Part shown: one piece after another, positions 1-7,797 of the stretch
How the letters are laid out: each line of letters opens with the position of its first letter
Numbering within the stretch: the first letter of the stretch is position 1
Origin: Gaiellaceae bacterium
Lineage (GTDB): Bacteria > Actinomycetota > Thermoleophilia > Gaiellales > Gaiellaceae
Assembly (NCBI GenBank): GCA_026002995.1
Contig: BPGK01000001.1
Coordinates: forward strand, 1,302,001 to 1,366,000
Reading direction: 5' to 3'
Length of the DNA stretch: 64,000 bases
Program-made: the position numbers and the translations under genes
The notes under the pieces: generated by a model
The model's input: the letters and a program-made list of their open reading frames with translations, nothing else
Told to the model about the DNA's origin: nothing
Databases searched by the model: none

Positions 1-177
1 CTCGCCGTGCTCCGCGAGCTCGTCGAGCGGCACCTCCGGCACACGGGCTCTTCTCGGGCCGCGGCGCTCCTCGAGCGGTGGGAGGACGCGTCGCGCCGGT
101 TCGTGCGCGTCGCCCCCGTGTCGGCGACGACGGTCGAGCACGTGCACGAAGACGCGGCGCTCGGGACGCGCGCGTAA
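1..177 (+). CDS. gltB: Glutamate synthase large subunit, C-terminal end (partial)
   Basis: Frame 1 is open from the window edge to a TAA at 175-177 and encodes the last 58 residues of a protein. The segment runs LVERHLRHTGSSRAAALLER and then W-E-D, with FVRVAP further on. It matches the end of the GltB glutamate synthase alpha subunit, where a helix with an H..TGS..A..L..W pattern is followed by F-V-K-V-x-P. GltB transfers the glutamine amide nitrogen to 2-oxoglutarate. Only the tail is visible, so catalytic residues cannot be checked. The gene converges on tyrA with 6 bp between the stop codons, leaving no room for an intergenic terminator. Confidence 0.75.
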   Translation, partial: LAVLRELVERHLRHTGSSRAAALLERWEDASRRFVRVAPVSATTVEHVHEDAALGTRA

Positions 178-183
178 GCGGCC

Positions 184-1269
184 TCAGCTCTCGAGCACGG
201 GCGCGACGACGACGCCGTAGCCCTGGGCCTCGAGGAGCGCGGCTGCCGCTGCGGCGTCGTCCTGCCCCGTGACGAAGATCGTGAGGGTGCCGCCCCGTTC
301 GGGGGAGAGGTGCTCGAGGTCGAAGTCGGAGACGTTGATCCGCGCCGCGCCGAGAGCCTGGAAGATGCCGGCGAGCACCCCCGGCCGATCCGGGACGTGC
401 ACGCGGATGCGATGCAGCGCGCCCGCGTCCTCGTACGAGGTCTCGAGCATGCGGCGCCTGGCGCCGCTCGCCTCGCCTATCCAGCGGGCGAGGAAACCGG
501 CGTCACCTTCGGCGAGCGCGGTCTCGAGCTGCTCGACGCGGCGGCGGTGCTCCGCGAGCGCGTCGACGAGCGCCTCCCGGTTCTCGAGGAAGATGTCGAC
601 CCAGACACGCGGGTTCGCTCCGGCGATGCGGGTCATGTCACGGAGCGAGCCACCGGCGGTCTGGAGTGGGTCGTGTCCTTCGATACGCGAAGCGCCTGCC
701 TGCGTCACAAGGAGGTTCGCGAGCGCATGGGGGAGGTGGCTCGTAACGGCGACGAGTCGGTCGTGTGCGGCCGGGTCGATCGCCACCGGGCGCGCTCCCA
801 ACGTGGTCACGAGGGAGTGGATCGCGCGGTAGCGCTCTGGCTCGGTCGTCCGCAGCGGCGTCAGGAACCAGGTCGCTCCCTCGAAGAGATCTGCGCTCGC
901 CCGTGCGGGGCCGCGCGTCTCGGCGCCGCAGATCGGATGCCCGCCCACGTAGCGAGGGTCGCCCCCGGCCGCAGCGCAGACCGCGGCCTTCGTCGATCCG
1001 ACGTCCGTCACCGTGCACGCCTCCGGGGCCGTCGCGAGCACCGAGTGGACGACGGTTGGCAGAGACGCGACCGGGACGGCTACGAGGGCGACGTCCGCGC
1101 CCGCGAGCGCCCCCGCGAGCGTCGGGGACGGCTCGCAGGCGCCGCGCTCGGCGGCGATGGCGAGCGTGTCGCCGTCCTCGTCCCAGCCGGACACCTCCAG
1201 ACCGGCCCGGCGCGCGGCCAGCCCGGCCGACGCGCCGATGAGCCCGGTGCCGACGACAGCCAGCCGCAC
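184..1269 (-). CDS. tyrA: Prephenate dehydrogenase with C-terminal ACT domain
   Basis: This 361-residue protein catalyses NAD(P)-dependent oxidative decarboxylation of prephenate to 4-hydroxyphenylpyruvate, the tyrosine branch of aromatic synthesis. A Rossmann motif GTGLIG is at residues 7-12, DVGSTK at 89-94, GGHPICGAE at 109-117, and SHLPH at 177-181, which carries the catalytic-type histidine. An ACT domain fills roughly residues 290-361 (VPDRPGVLAGIF), consistent with feedback control by tyrosine. The start is a GTG, 6 bp after the aroG stop, so the two genes form an operon that couples the first step of the shikimate pathway to its tyrosine branch. Confidence 0.93.
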   Translation of the reverse strand: MRLAVVGTGLIGASAGLAARRAGLEVSGWDEDGDTLAIAAERGACEPSPTLAGALAGADVALVAVPVASLPTVVHSVLATAPEACTVTDVGSTKAAVCAAAGGDPRYVGGHPICGAETRGPARASADLFEGATWFLTPLRTTEPERYRAIHSLVTTLGARPVAIDPAAHDRLVAVTSHLPHALANLLVTQAGASRIEGHDPLQTAGGSLRDMTRIAGANPRVWVDIFLENREALVDALAEHRRRVEQLETALAEGDAGFLARWIGEASGARRRMLETSYEDAGALHRIRVHVPDRPGVLAGIFQALGAARINVSDFDLEHLSPERGGTLTIFVTGQDDAAAAAALLEAQGYGVVVAPVLES

Positions 1270-1275
1270 GTCGCC

Positions 1276-2658
1276 TCAGCGGGCCCGCATGAGCTCGGCG
1301 ACGAGGAAGGCGAGGTCGAGCGCCTGCCGTCCGTTCAGTCGCGGATCGCAGAGCGTCTCGTACCGGTGGTCGAGCTGATCCTCGCGGACCTCCGTCGACC
1401 CACCGAGGCACTCGGTCACGTCCTCGCCCGTGAACTCGAGGTGCACGCCTCCGGGCCACGTCCCGACCTCACGGTGTGCGGCGAAGAAGCCGCGAACCTC
1501 CTCGAGGATCGCGTCGAAGTGGCGTGTCTTCGTGCCCGAGGGCGTGCGGAGGAGGTTGCCGTGCATCGGATCGCAGGCCCAGACGACGGGGATGCCGCTC
1601 TCCCGCACCGCGCGGAGGAGCGGGGGGAGCGCCTCGCGGATCGTGTCCGCACCGAGGCGTGTGATGAAGGTGAGCCTGCCGGGGATCCGGCGCGGGTTCA
1701 GGCGCTCCGCGAGCGCGACGGCGTCCTCGGGGCTCGCGCTCGGCCCGAGCTTCACGGCAACGGGGTTCTGCACGCCGGCGAAGAACTCGACGTGGGCGCC
1801 GTCGAGCTGTCGCGTGCGGTCGCCGATCCAGAGCAAGTGCGCCGAGCAGTCGTACGGCTCGCCCGTGAGCGAGTCCGTCCGCGTGAGTGCCTCCTCGTAC
1901 TCGAGCAGGAGCCCCTCGTGGCTCGTCCAGACGTCGACCTCGTGGAGCGTCGGCTCGTGCTCGAGGTCGATCCCGACCGCCTTCATGAAGCGGAGCGCGC
2001 GCTCGATCTCGTCGGCGAGCGCCTCGTAGCGCTGGCCGGCCGGCGAGCTCGCGACGAACTCCCGGTTCCAGAGGTGGACGAGGTTGAGATCCGCGAAGCC
2101 GCCCTTCGTGAAGGCACGGAGGAGGTTGAGGGTCGACGCCGCCTGGTAGTAGCCCTGGACGAGGCGCTCCGGATCGGGGATCCGCGCCTCGGGGGTGGGC
2201 TCGTCCGAGTGGACGACGTGCCCGCGGAACGACGGGAGCTCGACCCCGTTCACGACCTCGGTCGGGCCGCTCCGCGGCTTCGCGAACTGGCCGGCGATCC
2301 TCCCGACCTTGACGACGGGGAGCATCGCCCCGAACGTCAGCACGGCGGACATCTGCAGGAGCACCTTCAGCTTCTCCCGGATGAGCGGAGCCGAGACCTC
2401 GCGGAAGGACTCGACGCAGTCGCCCGCCTGGAGCAGGAAGGCGCGCCCCTCGCAGACCTCGCCGAGCGCGGCGCGAAGCGCGCGTGCCTCGCCGGCGAAG
2501 ACGAGCGGCGGGAGCTGCCGCAGGCGCTCCTCGACGGCGGCGAGCGCCGCCCGGTCGGGCCAGTCCGGCTGCTGCAGCGCGGGGTAGGCCCGCCACGACG
2601 ACGGCGACCACTCGGGCCGTCCGGGCGTCGGCTCGGGTCGCGGGGCGGCGCTCGTCAC
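1276..2658 (-). CDS. aroG: Class II 3-deoxy-D-arabino-heptulosonate 7-phosphate synthase
   Basis: The 460-residue protein condenses phosphoenolpyruvate and erythrose 4-phosphate, the entry step of the shikimate pathway. It is the plant-like class II type usual in actinobacteria. Near the N terminus, W-S-P-S-S-W-R and ALQQPDWPD (about residues 17-36) are family hallmarks. The QAGDC segment (residues 77-81) contains the metal-binding cysteine position, and WACDPMHGN and a C-terminal GGSTEV motif are present. The length matches the family. The GTG start is chosen because the conserved N-terminal helix follows directly. The gene is first in the aroG-tyrA operon. No clear -10 box is seen upstream. 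Confidence 0.95.
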   Translation of the reverse strand: MTSAAPRPEPTPGRPEWSPSSWRAYPALQQPDWPDRAALAAVEERLRQLPPLVFAGEARALRAALGEVCEGRAFLLQAGDCVESFREVSAPLIREKLKVLLQMSAVLTFGAMLPVVKVGRIAGQFAKPRSGPTEVVNGVELPSFRGHVVHSDEPTPEARIPDPERLVQGYYQAASTLNLLRAFTKGGFADLNLVHLWNREFVASSPAGQRYEALADEIERALRFMKAVGIDLEHEPTLHEVDVWTSHEGLLLEYEEALTRTDSLTGEPYDCSAHLLWIGDRTRQLDGAHVEFFAGVQNPVAVKLGPSASPEDAVALAERLNPRRIPGRLTFITRLGADTIREALPPLLRAVRESGIPVVWACDPMHGNLLRTPSGTKTRHFDAILEEVRGFFAAHREVGTWPGGVHLEFTGEDVTECLGGSTEVREDQLDHRYETLCDPRLNGRQALDLAFLVAELMRAR

Positions 2659-3212
2659 GTGGCCCTCGCCTTCGAGCTCGTCCTTCCCGAGTCGCCCGGG
2701 AGATTCCGCAGCACCCGCCCTGTCGCTCGTCTGCTAGTCCGGCGGGGGCGGGTCGGAGCGGCGCCGGCTAGCTGCGCGGAGGAAACGCGTAGAAGCCGAG
2801 CCAGGTCACGGCCGCGGGCACAGCGCTCTTCGTGGTCGTCGCGCTCGGCATGCGGGCCTCACGATAGACACTCGCGGGCATCCCGGCAAGCGGGAGGCGC
2901 GGCTCTCGGACGGAGCCGAGACCGTCGACCACGATCGTCCCGATCGTGAAGCGGATGCCGCAGCTCCAGCCAGTCGCCTTCGTGTTGGTGTGCGCGCCGC
3001 TCACCGGCTTCGTGTGCGGAGCGACGAGCTGACCGCGGGACGCGAGTGGCCGTTCGTGCCTGTAGAAGCCGTTCTCCGGCTCAGCTGGCGCGCTCTCCAG
3101 CCCAGCGTCTCCGCCATCGCTCGCTCCTCGCACGCGACCGGGCGCGGCATCGCCAGTCGATCTCCAGCGACTCCTCTTCTGAGTCTCGCTCGGCTCGACC
3201 GGCCCCAGGCAG
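2659..3212. other. Intergenic stretch with no confident gene
   Basis: There is no recognisable gene in these 554 bases. On the minus strand a frame ending at 2768 reads sensibly with high third-position GC over its last 90 or so codons (for example FTIGTIVVDGLGSV and a final YAFPPRS). The frame continues upstream through arginine-rich, unconvincing sequence to 3346, overlapping the broken gene on the plus strand. It may be the remnant of a small secreted or hypothetical protein. G+C is visibly lower than in neighbouring genes. I see no ribosome binding site, tRNA or repeat here. Confidence 0.3.
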
Positions 3213-4160
3213 GTGTTCCTGGCCATCAGGGGACACGACGTGACGAGTACACGGCAGGCACGAGCGAAGCGCCACGGGGTGGCGCGAGCGAGGCGATGGC
3301 CGGGGGTCGGCCACGGACTCTTCGCGCTCGCCGCTGTCGGGGTCATCCTGGTCTCGCTATCGTTCTGGCGCGTCGGGGGGCCCGGAACCGTGGACGCCGA
3401 TGCCGGGCCGGTTCACGTCCACGGCCTGGGCGTGAACCCGACTGATGGCGCGCTCTTCATCGCGACGCATACCGGTCTCTTCCGCGCGCCGAGCGACGGC
3501 CGAGAAGCGGCGCGCGTTGGGGACAGCCACCAGGACACGATGGGACTCACGGTCGTTGGAGCACACCGCTTCCTGGGGTCCGGCCACCCGGACGTGCAAA
3601 CGGACTGTCCTCCTCTCCTCAGACTCATCGAGTCGACCGACGCCGCCCGCAGTTGGCCCTCGGTGCCCCTTCTCGGCGACGCCGACTTTCACGTTTGGTG
3701 CTTCTCGTAAGGACGCGTCGACGGCTACGACGTAACAGGCGATCGCTTGCTCGTCTCGGATGACGAAGGTCGGACGTGGGACGTGGTGAGCCGGCTTGCT
3801 TCGCTCCTCGACCTCGCGGTCGACCCGCACGATCGTCGCCGCGTTCTCGCCACCGGCGGGAGCAATCTCGGCTCTGGCCTCTACGAGTCGCGCGACGGTG
3901 GAGAGACTCGGGAGCGGGTCAGCGCCTCCTTGGGGCGCCTCGCGTGGCCTGCACACGATCGACTCTGCCTCACCGACGCGAACGGTGACGTCCTCGTCAG
4001 CGCCGACGGTGGGCGAAGGTTCGAGGCACGCGGGTCGACTGGCGACGTAGCTGCGTTCCTCGGCACGTCGGCGGCGGAGCTCTACGTCGCGCTGTATGAC
4101 GGGACGATCAAGCGGTCGCTCGACGGAGGGCGGACGAGGACGATTCGCTCGGCACCGTGA
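3213..4160 (+). pseudogene. F510_1955-type glycosylhydrolase (BNR/sialidase-like repeats), broken by one in-frame stop
   Basis: Two halves in the same frame form one gene. The first half (3213-3710) has an N-terminal membrane anchor (about residues 30-55, GLFALAAVGVILVSLSFW) and then VHVHGLGVNPTDGALFIATH, typical of F510_1955-family glycosylhydrolases built from beta-propeller sialidase-like repeats. A TAA at 3708-3710 interrupts it. Reading through gives G-R-V-D-G-Y-D and then LLVSDDEGRTWD, exactly the repeat expected next. The second half continues with GLYESRDGGETRE and KRSLDGGRTRT to a TGA at 4158-4160. No frameshift is needed. A genuine nonsense mutation is the simplest reading; a sequencing error is possible. 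The true start could also be the GTG at 3240. Confidence 0.75.
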
Positions 4161-4463
4161 ACGGCCGAGCGCATAGGAGGAGGCGGTGAGCATGGACGTC
4201 CTCGTGCTCTGCGCACGTGCTCGCTCGCCCGGTCGTCGGTCATCCAGGCGTGTGGGATGACGAGCGCCCTCGAGGTCGGCGATCTCCGCGATCCGCCGGA
4301 GGTCGGTCAGGTCGCCAGCGACGGCGGCTGCCACGCACGCGTCTGCTGATCTGCCCAGGGTTCGAGATGCCGCCCTCCGGCAGGATCAAAGCTGCCCCCG
4401 AGCTCCTCCTCCTGCGCTGGAGTGCCTCGGCCGACGGGGAGAGCGGCTACAATCGCGGGCCCG
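4161..4463. other. Degenerate stretch upstream of tRNA-Val
   Basis: No intact gene is visible. A strong Shine-Dalgarno (AGGAGGAGG, 4174-4182) stands before GTG-AGC-ATG at 4186 and 4192 and opens a frame reading MDVLVLCARA, but it stops after about 22 codons. On the minus strand, roughly 4390 down to 4200 reads ADACVAAAVAGDLTDLRRIA, which faintly resembles the C-terminal helix region of PIN-domain proteins. Both look like gene remnants. The area sits between a broken gene and a tRNA, a common place for integration and decay. Confidence 0.3.
4448..4453 (+). promoter_or_regulatory. -10 box of tRNA-Val
   Basis: TACAAT lies 10 nt before the first base of the mature tRNA, placing transcription initiation almost at the tRNA 5' end. 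No convincing -35 hexamer is visible. Confidence 0.45.
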
Positions 4464-4536
4464 GGGCGGTTAGCTCAGTTGGGAGAGCACCAGCTCGACA
4501 AGCTGGGGGTCACTGGTTCGAGCCCAGTACCGCCCA
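4464..4536 (+). tRNA. tRNA-Val (anticodon GAC)
   Basis: A complete cloverleaf can be drawn. The acceptor GGGCGGT (4464-4470) pairs with ACCGCCC (4529-4535), followed by discriminator A4536. The D stem is GCTC/GAGC, the anticodon stem CCAGC/GCTGG, the variable region GGGTC, and the T arm ACTGG-TTCGAGC-CCAGT. The 7-nt anticodon loop is TCGACAA, giving anticodon GAC at positions 34-36 (reads GTC/GTT valine codons). Position 33 is C where almost every elongator tRNA has U. CCA is not encoded. The anticodon-stem helix can extend by a T-A pair inside the loop. Confidence 0.93.
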
Positions 4537-4965
4537 CTCGACCAGGCCTGCTCGCTCGGCTCTTACCGGCTACCTTGCATCGCGTGCGGTGCAGGTCGTC
4601 TCACCGCCGTCACGGCGGAGCCGGACGTTCCCACGCCGCGGGCCCGACCGTATCGCGGGCGACAACGTCGATCACCGCGGCGGGAGGTACGAAAGGCTGG
4701 AGGCGGTGCTCCCCGATCTTCGGATCCGCACGGCGGCGGAGCTCGTGAGCGAACTGGCCGTGAAGCGGTGGCACGGAGCTCACGTCTTCCCGCAGGCGAG
4801 ACCCGATGGTGATCGTCATGTGCCGTCCGTGCGTGCGGTGGTCTCGGCCGCAGACGGTGCCGTCGCGGCGTCGTGTCACATGTGCCCGGGCCGCACTAGC
4901 AGCCCGAGCCCGGCCGGCCGGGCGGCCCTCGGCCTCGAACGAGCGCCGCAGTAGCATCGCGGCCG
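4537..4965. other. Intergenic stretch between tRNA-Val and the ATP-grasp gene
   Basis: These 429 bases hold no gene I can support. Open frames exist on both strands: plus strand through LRIRTAAELVSELAVKRW near 4720-4775, and minus strand ending near 4610. None has a recognisable domain, a ribosome binding site or a consistent codon pattern. The region lies immediately 3' of a tRNA and could hold remnants of integrated DNA, but no integrase motif or direct repeat of the tRNA 3' end is seen. The last 14 bases contain the promoter of the next gene. Confidence 0.4.
4952..4957 (+). promoter_or_regulatory. -10 box, leaderless promoter of ATP-grasp gene
   Basis: TAGCAT is followed by 8 nt and then the GTG start at 4966. 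No Shine-Dalgarno sequence can fit, so the transcript probably begins at or next to the start codon. Confidence 0.5.
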
Positions 4966-6180
4966 GTGAAGACCGTTCTCGTCATCGGCGCGGGGCGCTA
5001 CCAGCGCCCCGTCATCCGGCGGGCCAAGGAGCTCGGGCTCCGCGTCGTCGCCGTCGACCGCAACCGCGACGCACCCGCGCTCCACGAGGCCGACGTCGGC
5101 CTCGTCGTCGACTTCGCGGACGCCGAGGCGGTGCTCGAGGCCATCGCAGACCTCGAGCTCGACGGCGTCACGACCGTGCAGTCGGACCGGGCGGTGCCGA
5201 CCGTCGCTCGCGTCGCCGCCGAGCGTGGGCTCCCCGGGATCGGGGTCGAGACGGCGCGGCTGATGACGAACAAGGTTGCGATGCGCCGCCGCCTCGCCGA
5301 CGCAGGGGTTCCGCAGCCCCGGTTCGCGACCGTGGAGACCCTCGGCGATGCGCGGCCGGCGGTGGCGGCCGTCGGTCTCCCTGCTGTGCTGAAGCCCGGG
5401 GCGGGGAGCGGGCAGCACGGCCTCTTCCGGATCGACGCCCCCGAAGAGCTCGACGCATGCCTCCCCGAGGCGCTCGCCGTATCTCCGGGCGAGCCCGCCC
5501 TGCTCGAGGAGCTCGTCGACGGCACGGAGCTGAACGGGATCGTCGTCCTCCGCGACGGCGAGGCCCTCTTCGTCGCCCTCTGCGACCGCTTGCGGCCCTC
5601 TGGGCGCGGCTTCGGCGTGAGCTGGCTCCACGTCTACCCGCCGCACCTCGAGGGCGACCGGCGCATCGTCGCCGAGCGGGTCGCGACGGAGGCCGCACGT
5701 GCGCTCGGCCTGCGCACCGGTATCGCGTTCCCGCAGCTCATGGCTCCTCCCGACGGCCGCATCCTCCTCGTCGAGTGCGCAGCCCGGATCGGCGGGATGA
5801 TGGCCGAGCACCTCGGGCACGCGCTCGGCGTCGACCTCCTCGAAACGCAACTCCGGCTCGCCCTCGGCGAGGACCTCCCGCCGGAGTTGCTCGTGCCGCG
5901 ACGCGAGCAGCCGACCGCCATCCGCTTCCTCACCGCCGAGCCCGGGATGCTGCGCACGGGGACGGTGACTCGGGTCGGCTCGCTCGAGCCGGTGCTCGCC
6001 TCCCCGGGGGTCGTCGATGCGTCGATCTACGCCGTCCCAGGCGAGACGATCCGGCCGGTCCGGGTGATCTCCGACCGCAGGGGGTACGTCATCGCGGTCG
6101 GGACGTCGCGCGAGGAGGCGATCGCTCGGGCGGATGCGGCCGCCGCCCTCGTCGAGATCGAGGTGGAGGGCACGCCGTGA
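4966..6180 (+). CDS. ATP-grasp domain protein (carboxylate-amine ligase type)
   Basis: The 404-residue protein has the layout of carbamoyl-phosphate-synthase-like ATP-grasp ligases. A Rossmann-like preATP-grasp domain starts with VLVIGAGRYQ and V-V-A-V-D-R-N. The ATP-binding core follows, with TNKVAMRRRLADAGVPQP (about residues 102-119), LKPGAGSGQHG in place of the usual glycine-rich loop, and metal-binding E-C-A-A-R-I-G-G-M-M near residue 265. A C-terminal beta domain ends the protein. Such enzymes use ATP to activate a carboxylate through an acyl phosphate and join it to an amine or thiol. The substrate is unknown. It overlaps the next gene by 4 nt (GTGA), so the two products probably act in one pathway. 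Confidence 0.8.
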   Translation: MKTVLVIGAGRYQRPVIRRAKELGLRVVAVDRNRDAPALHEADVGLVVDFADAEAVLEAIADLELDGVTTVQSDRAVPTVARVAAERGLPGIGVETARLMTNKVAMRRRLADAGVPQPRFATVETLGDARPAVAAVGLPAVLKPGAGSGQHGLFRIDAPEELDACLPEALAVSPGEPALLEELVDGTELNGIVVLRDGEALFVALCDRLRPSGRGFGVSWLHVYPPHLEGDRRIVAERVATEAARALGLRTGIAFPQLMAPPDGRILLVECAARIGGMMAEHLGHALGVDLLETQLRLALGEDLPPELLVPRREQPTAIRFLTAEPGMLRTGTVTRVGSLEPVLASPGVVDASIYAVPGETIRPVRVISDRRGYVIAVGTSREEAIARADAAAALVEIEVEGTP

Positions 6181-6842
6181 CGGACGCTGGCTGTTCGTTC
6201 ACGCTCGACCACTACCGCGAGCTGCTCGAGGCGGCCAAGGCCGGCGGCTACCGCTTCGCGAGCTTCGACAGGCCGCCGGAGGAAGGAGACCTGATCGTTC
6301 GCCACGACGTCGACCTCTCGCTCGAGGCAGCGGTACGGATGGCGGAGCTCGAGGCCGAGCTCGGCGTTCGGTCGACGTGGTTCTTGATGACGCGGTCGGT
6401 CTTCTACAACCTCCTCTCCCCCGAGGGAGAGCGAGCGCTCGCGAGGCTGCGCGCGCTCGGCGGCCGCATCGGGCACCACGCCGTCCATCCGCACCTCGAT
6501 CTCGACGAGCGCTTCGAGCCACTCGTCGCCTGGCACAACCCGGACGCCTCCTACCAGCACGAGCCGATCGCGGGAGCCGTGAACGTCATGAGCCCGCCCT
6601 GGTACGACCCCGAGCGCTTCCGCTCGGACGCGAACCAGAGCTGGCGCTTCCGCGACCGCCAGGGGCACTGCCCGCACGCGGAGCTCGCCCGCGGCGAGCT
6701 CGACTGGCTGCACCTCAACGTCCACCCGGAGATCTGGGTCTACGAGGGCGGCACGATGCGCGAGACGATGGAGGCGTTCCTGCGCGCCGATCGCGACGCT
6801 CGCCTCGGGCACCTGCGGGCGGATCGCATCGACCTCTCGTGA
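6177..6842 (+). CDS. Polysaccharide-deacetylase-like (NodB fold) protein
   Basis: The 221-residue protein starts at the GTG overlapping the ATP-grasp stop codon. It carries LIVRHDVDLS (about residues 39-48), which resembles the first NodB motif with its paired aspartates, then GVRSTWFLM, and then GRIGHHAVHPHLDL, which provides the two histidines of the metal site. These are features of the polysaccharide deacetylase/carbohydrate esterase 4 superfamily, although the second half diverges from the standard barrel and is shorter than typical. There is no signal peptide, so it acts in the cytoplasm, perhaps on a small amidated or N-acylated metabolite made by the ATP-grasp partner. The function is inferred only from the fold and the neighbour. 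Confidence 0.65.
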   Translation: MTDAGCSFTLDHYRELLEAAKAGGYRFASFDRPPEEGDLIVRHDVDLSLEAAVRMAELEAELGVRSTWFLMTRSVFYNLLSPEGERALARLRALGGRIGHHAVHPHLDLDERFEPLVAWHNPDASYQHEPIAGAVNVMSPPWYDPERFRSDANQSWRFRDRQGHCPHAELARGELDWLHLNVHPEIWVYEGGTMRETMEAFLRADRDARLGHLRADRIDLS

Positions 6843-6872
6843 GCGCGTCTTGCGCGCCGGCACGGGCGCGCG

Positions 6873-6878
6873 TACCCT
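6873..6878 (+). promoter_or_regulatory. -10 box, leaderless promoter
   Basis: TACCCT is followed by 9 nt and the GTG start at 6888, with no Shine-Dalgarno sequence between. Confidence 0.45.
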
Positions 6879-6887
6879 GACCGCACC

Positions 6888-7787
6888 GTGCGCCTCCTGA
6901 CCCGGACCGGGCTCGCGCTCGCCGTCGCCGCCGTCCTCGTCGCGTTGCCGACTGCCGCCTCGGGCGCGCCTGCCGCCAACAGCGTGACGTACACGGACTC
7001 GACCGGAGAGAACCCGGACGCCCCGGACATCACCACGATCGTCGTCTCGAACAACGACGCCGGCCTCATCACCTTCCGGATCAACGTCCCGAACCGCCCG
7101 ACCTTCACGCGGGACGTCCTGGTCGCGCTCGAGGTCGACACCGACAACAACGCGCAGACCGGAAACGACGAGGGAGCGGACTACGCGATCGAGCTCGTCC
7201 TCGGCGAGGCCTCTCTCTACCGCTGGGACGGGACGGGCTTCACGCGGCGGCCGGGCGACCCGCCGTTCACATCGCTGCGGTTCTCCTACCAGGGGGGCGC
7301 GACGATCACGATCAGCCGCGCCGAGCTCGGGAACACGAGCCGCTTCCGCTTCTCCGTCGTCGTGATCTCCGGCGCGACGTTCGACGAGGAGACCGGGGAG
7401 ATCGATCTCTCGACTGCCGTCGCGGACTTCGCCCCCGCCGTCGGCGCGGGCCTCTACTCGTACGACGTGAAGCTCGCTCGGCCCACACTCGTCGTGCGGC
7501 GCGTCGTGACCGTGCCCGCGGCCGCCAAGGCGGGTCAGGCGCTCACCCTGCGCATGACCGTCGCCCGCTCCGATACGGGCGCGACGATCAAGAGCGGGCG
7601 GGTCACCTGCCAGGGTCGCGTGGGGGGCGCCTCGCTGCGAGCGACGTCGGCCCGCGTGCAGGGTGGGGCGGTGGTGTGCGTCTGGCAGATTCCGGGAAAC
7701 GCGAAGGGGAAGACCTTCACCGGCCGCGCGACCGTCGTCTTCGAGGGTCTCCGCGCGACGCGCACCGTCACGAAGAAGATCGGCTAG
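6888..7787 (+). CDS. Secreted beta-sandwich protein of unknown function
   Basis: The 299-residue product has a clear Sec signal peptide (arginine start, hydrophobic core, cleavage near A-S-G-A-P at about residue 26). The first mature domain reads NSVTYTDSTGENPDAPDIT and later ALEVDTDNNAQTGNDEGADY, a pattern of calcium-binding-like acidic loops seen in extracellular carbohydrate- or protein-binding sandwiches. From about residue 205 a second Ig-like domain follows, containing two cysteines (V-T-C-Q-G and V-V-C-V-W) that could form a disulfide. It lies 10 bp ahead of the subtilase gene, so both are probably exported together. I do not recognise a named family. Confidence 0.7.
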   Translation: MRLLTRTGLALAVAAVLVALPTAASGAPAANSVTYTDSTGENPDAPDITTIVVSNNDAGLITFRINVPNRPTFTRDVLVALEVDTDNNAQTGNDEGADYAIELVLGEASLYRWDGTGFTRRPGDPPFTSLRFSYQGGATITISRAELGNTSRFRFSVVVISGATFDEETGEIDLSTAVADFAPAVGAGLYSYDVKLARPTLVVRRVVTVPAAAKAGQALTLRMTVARSDTGATIKSGRVTCQGRVGGASLRATSARVQGGAVVCVWQIPGNAKGKTFTGRATVVFEGLRATRTVTKKIG

Positions 7788-7797
7788 CTGCCTCGGG

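Noticed and set aside
2768-3346. 192-codon minus-strand frame
   Set aside because: The last 90 codons look gene-like, but the upstream part overlaps the broken glycosylhydrolase and lacks a start signal. Kept only as a note.
4217-4954. A 245-codon plus-strand frame running across the tRNA-Val gene
   Set aside because: It reads through the tRNA, has no ribosome binding site or domain, and changes character along its length.
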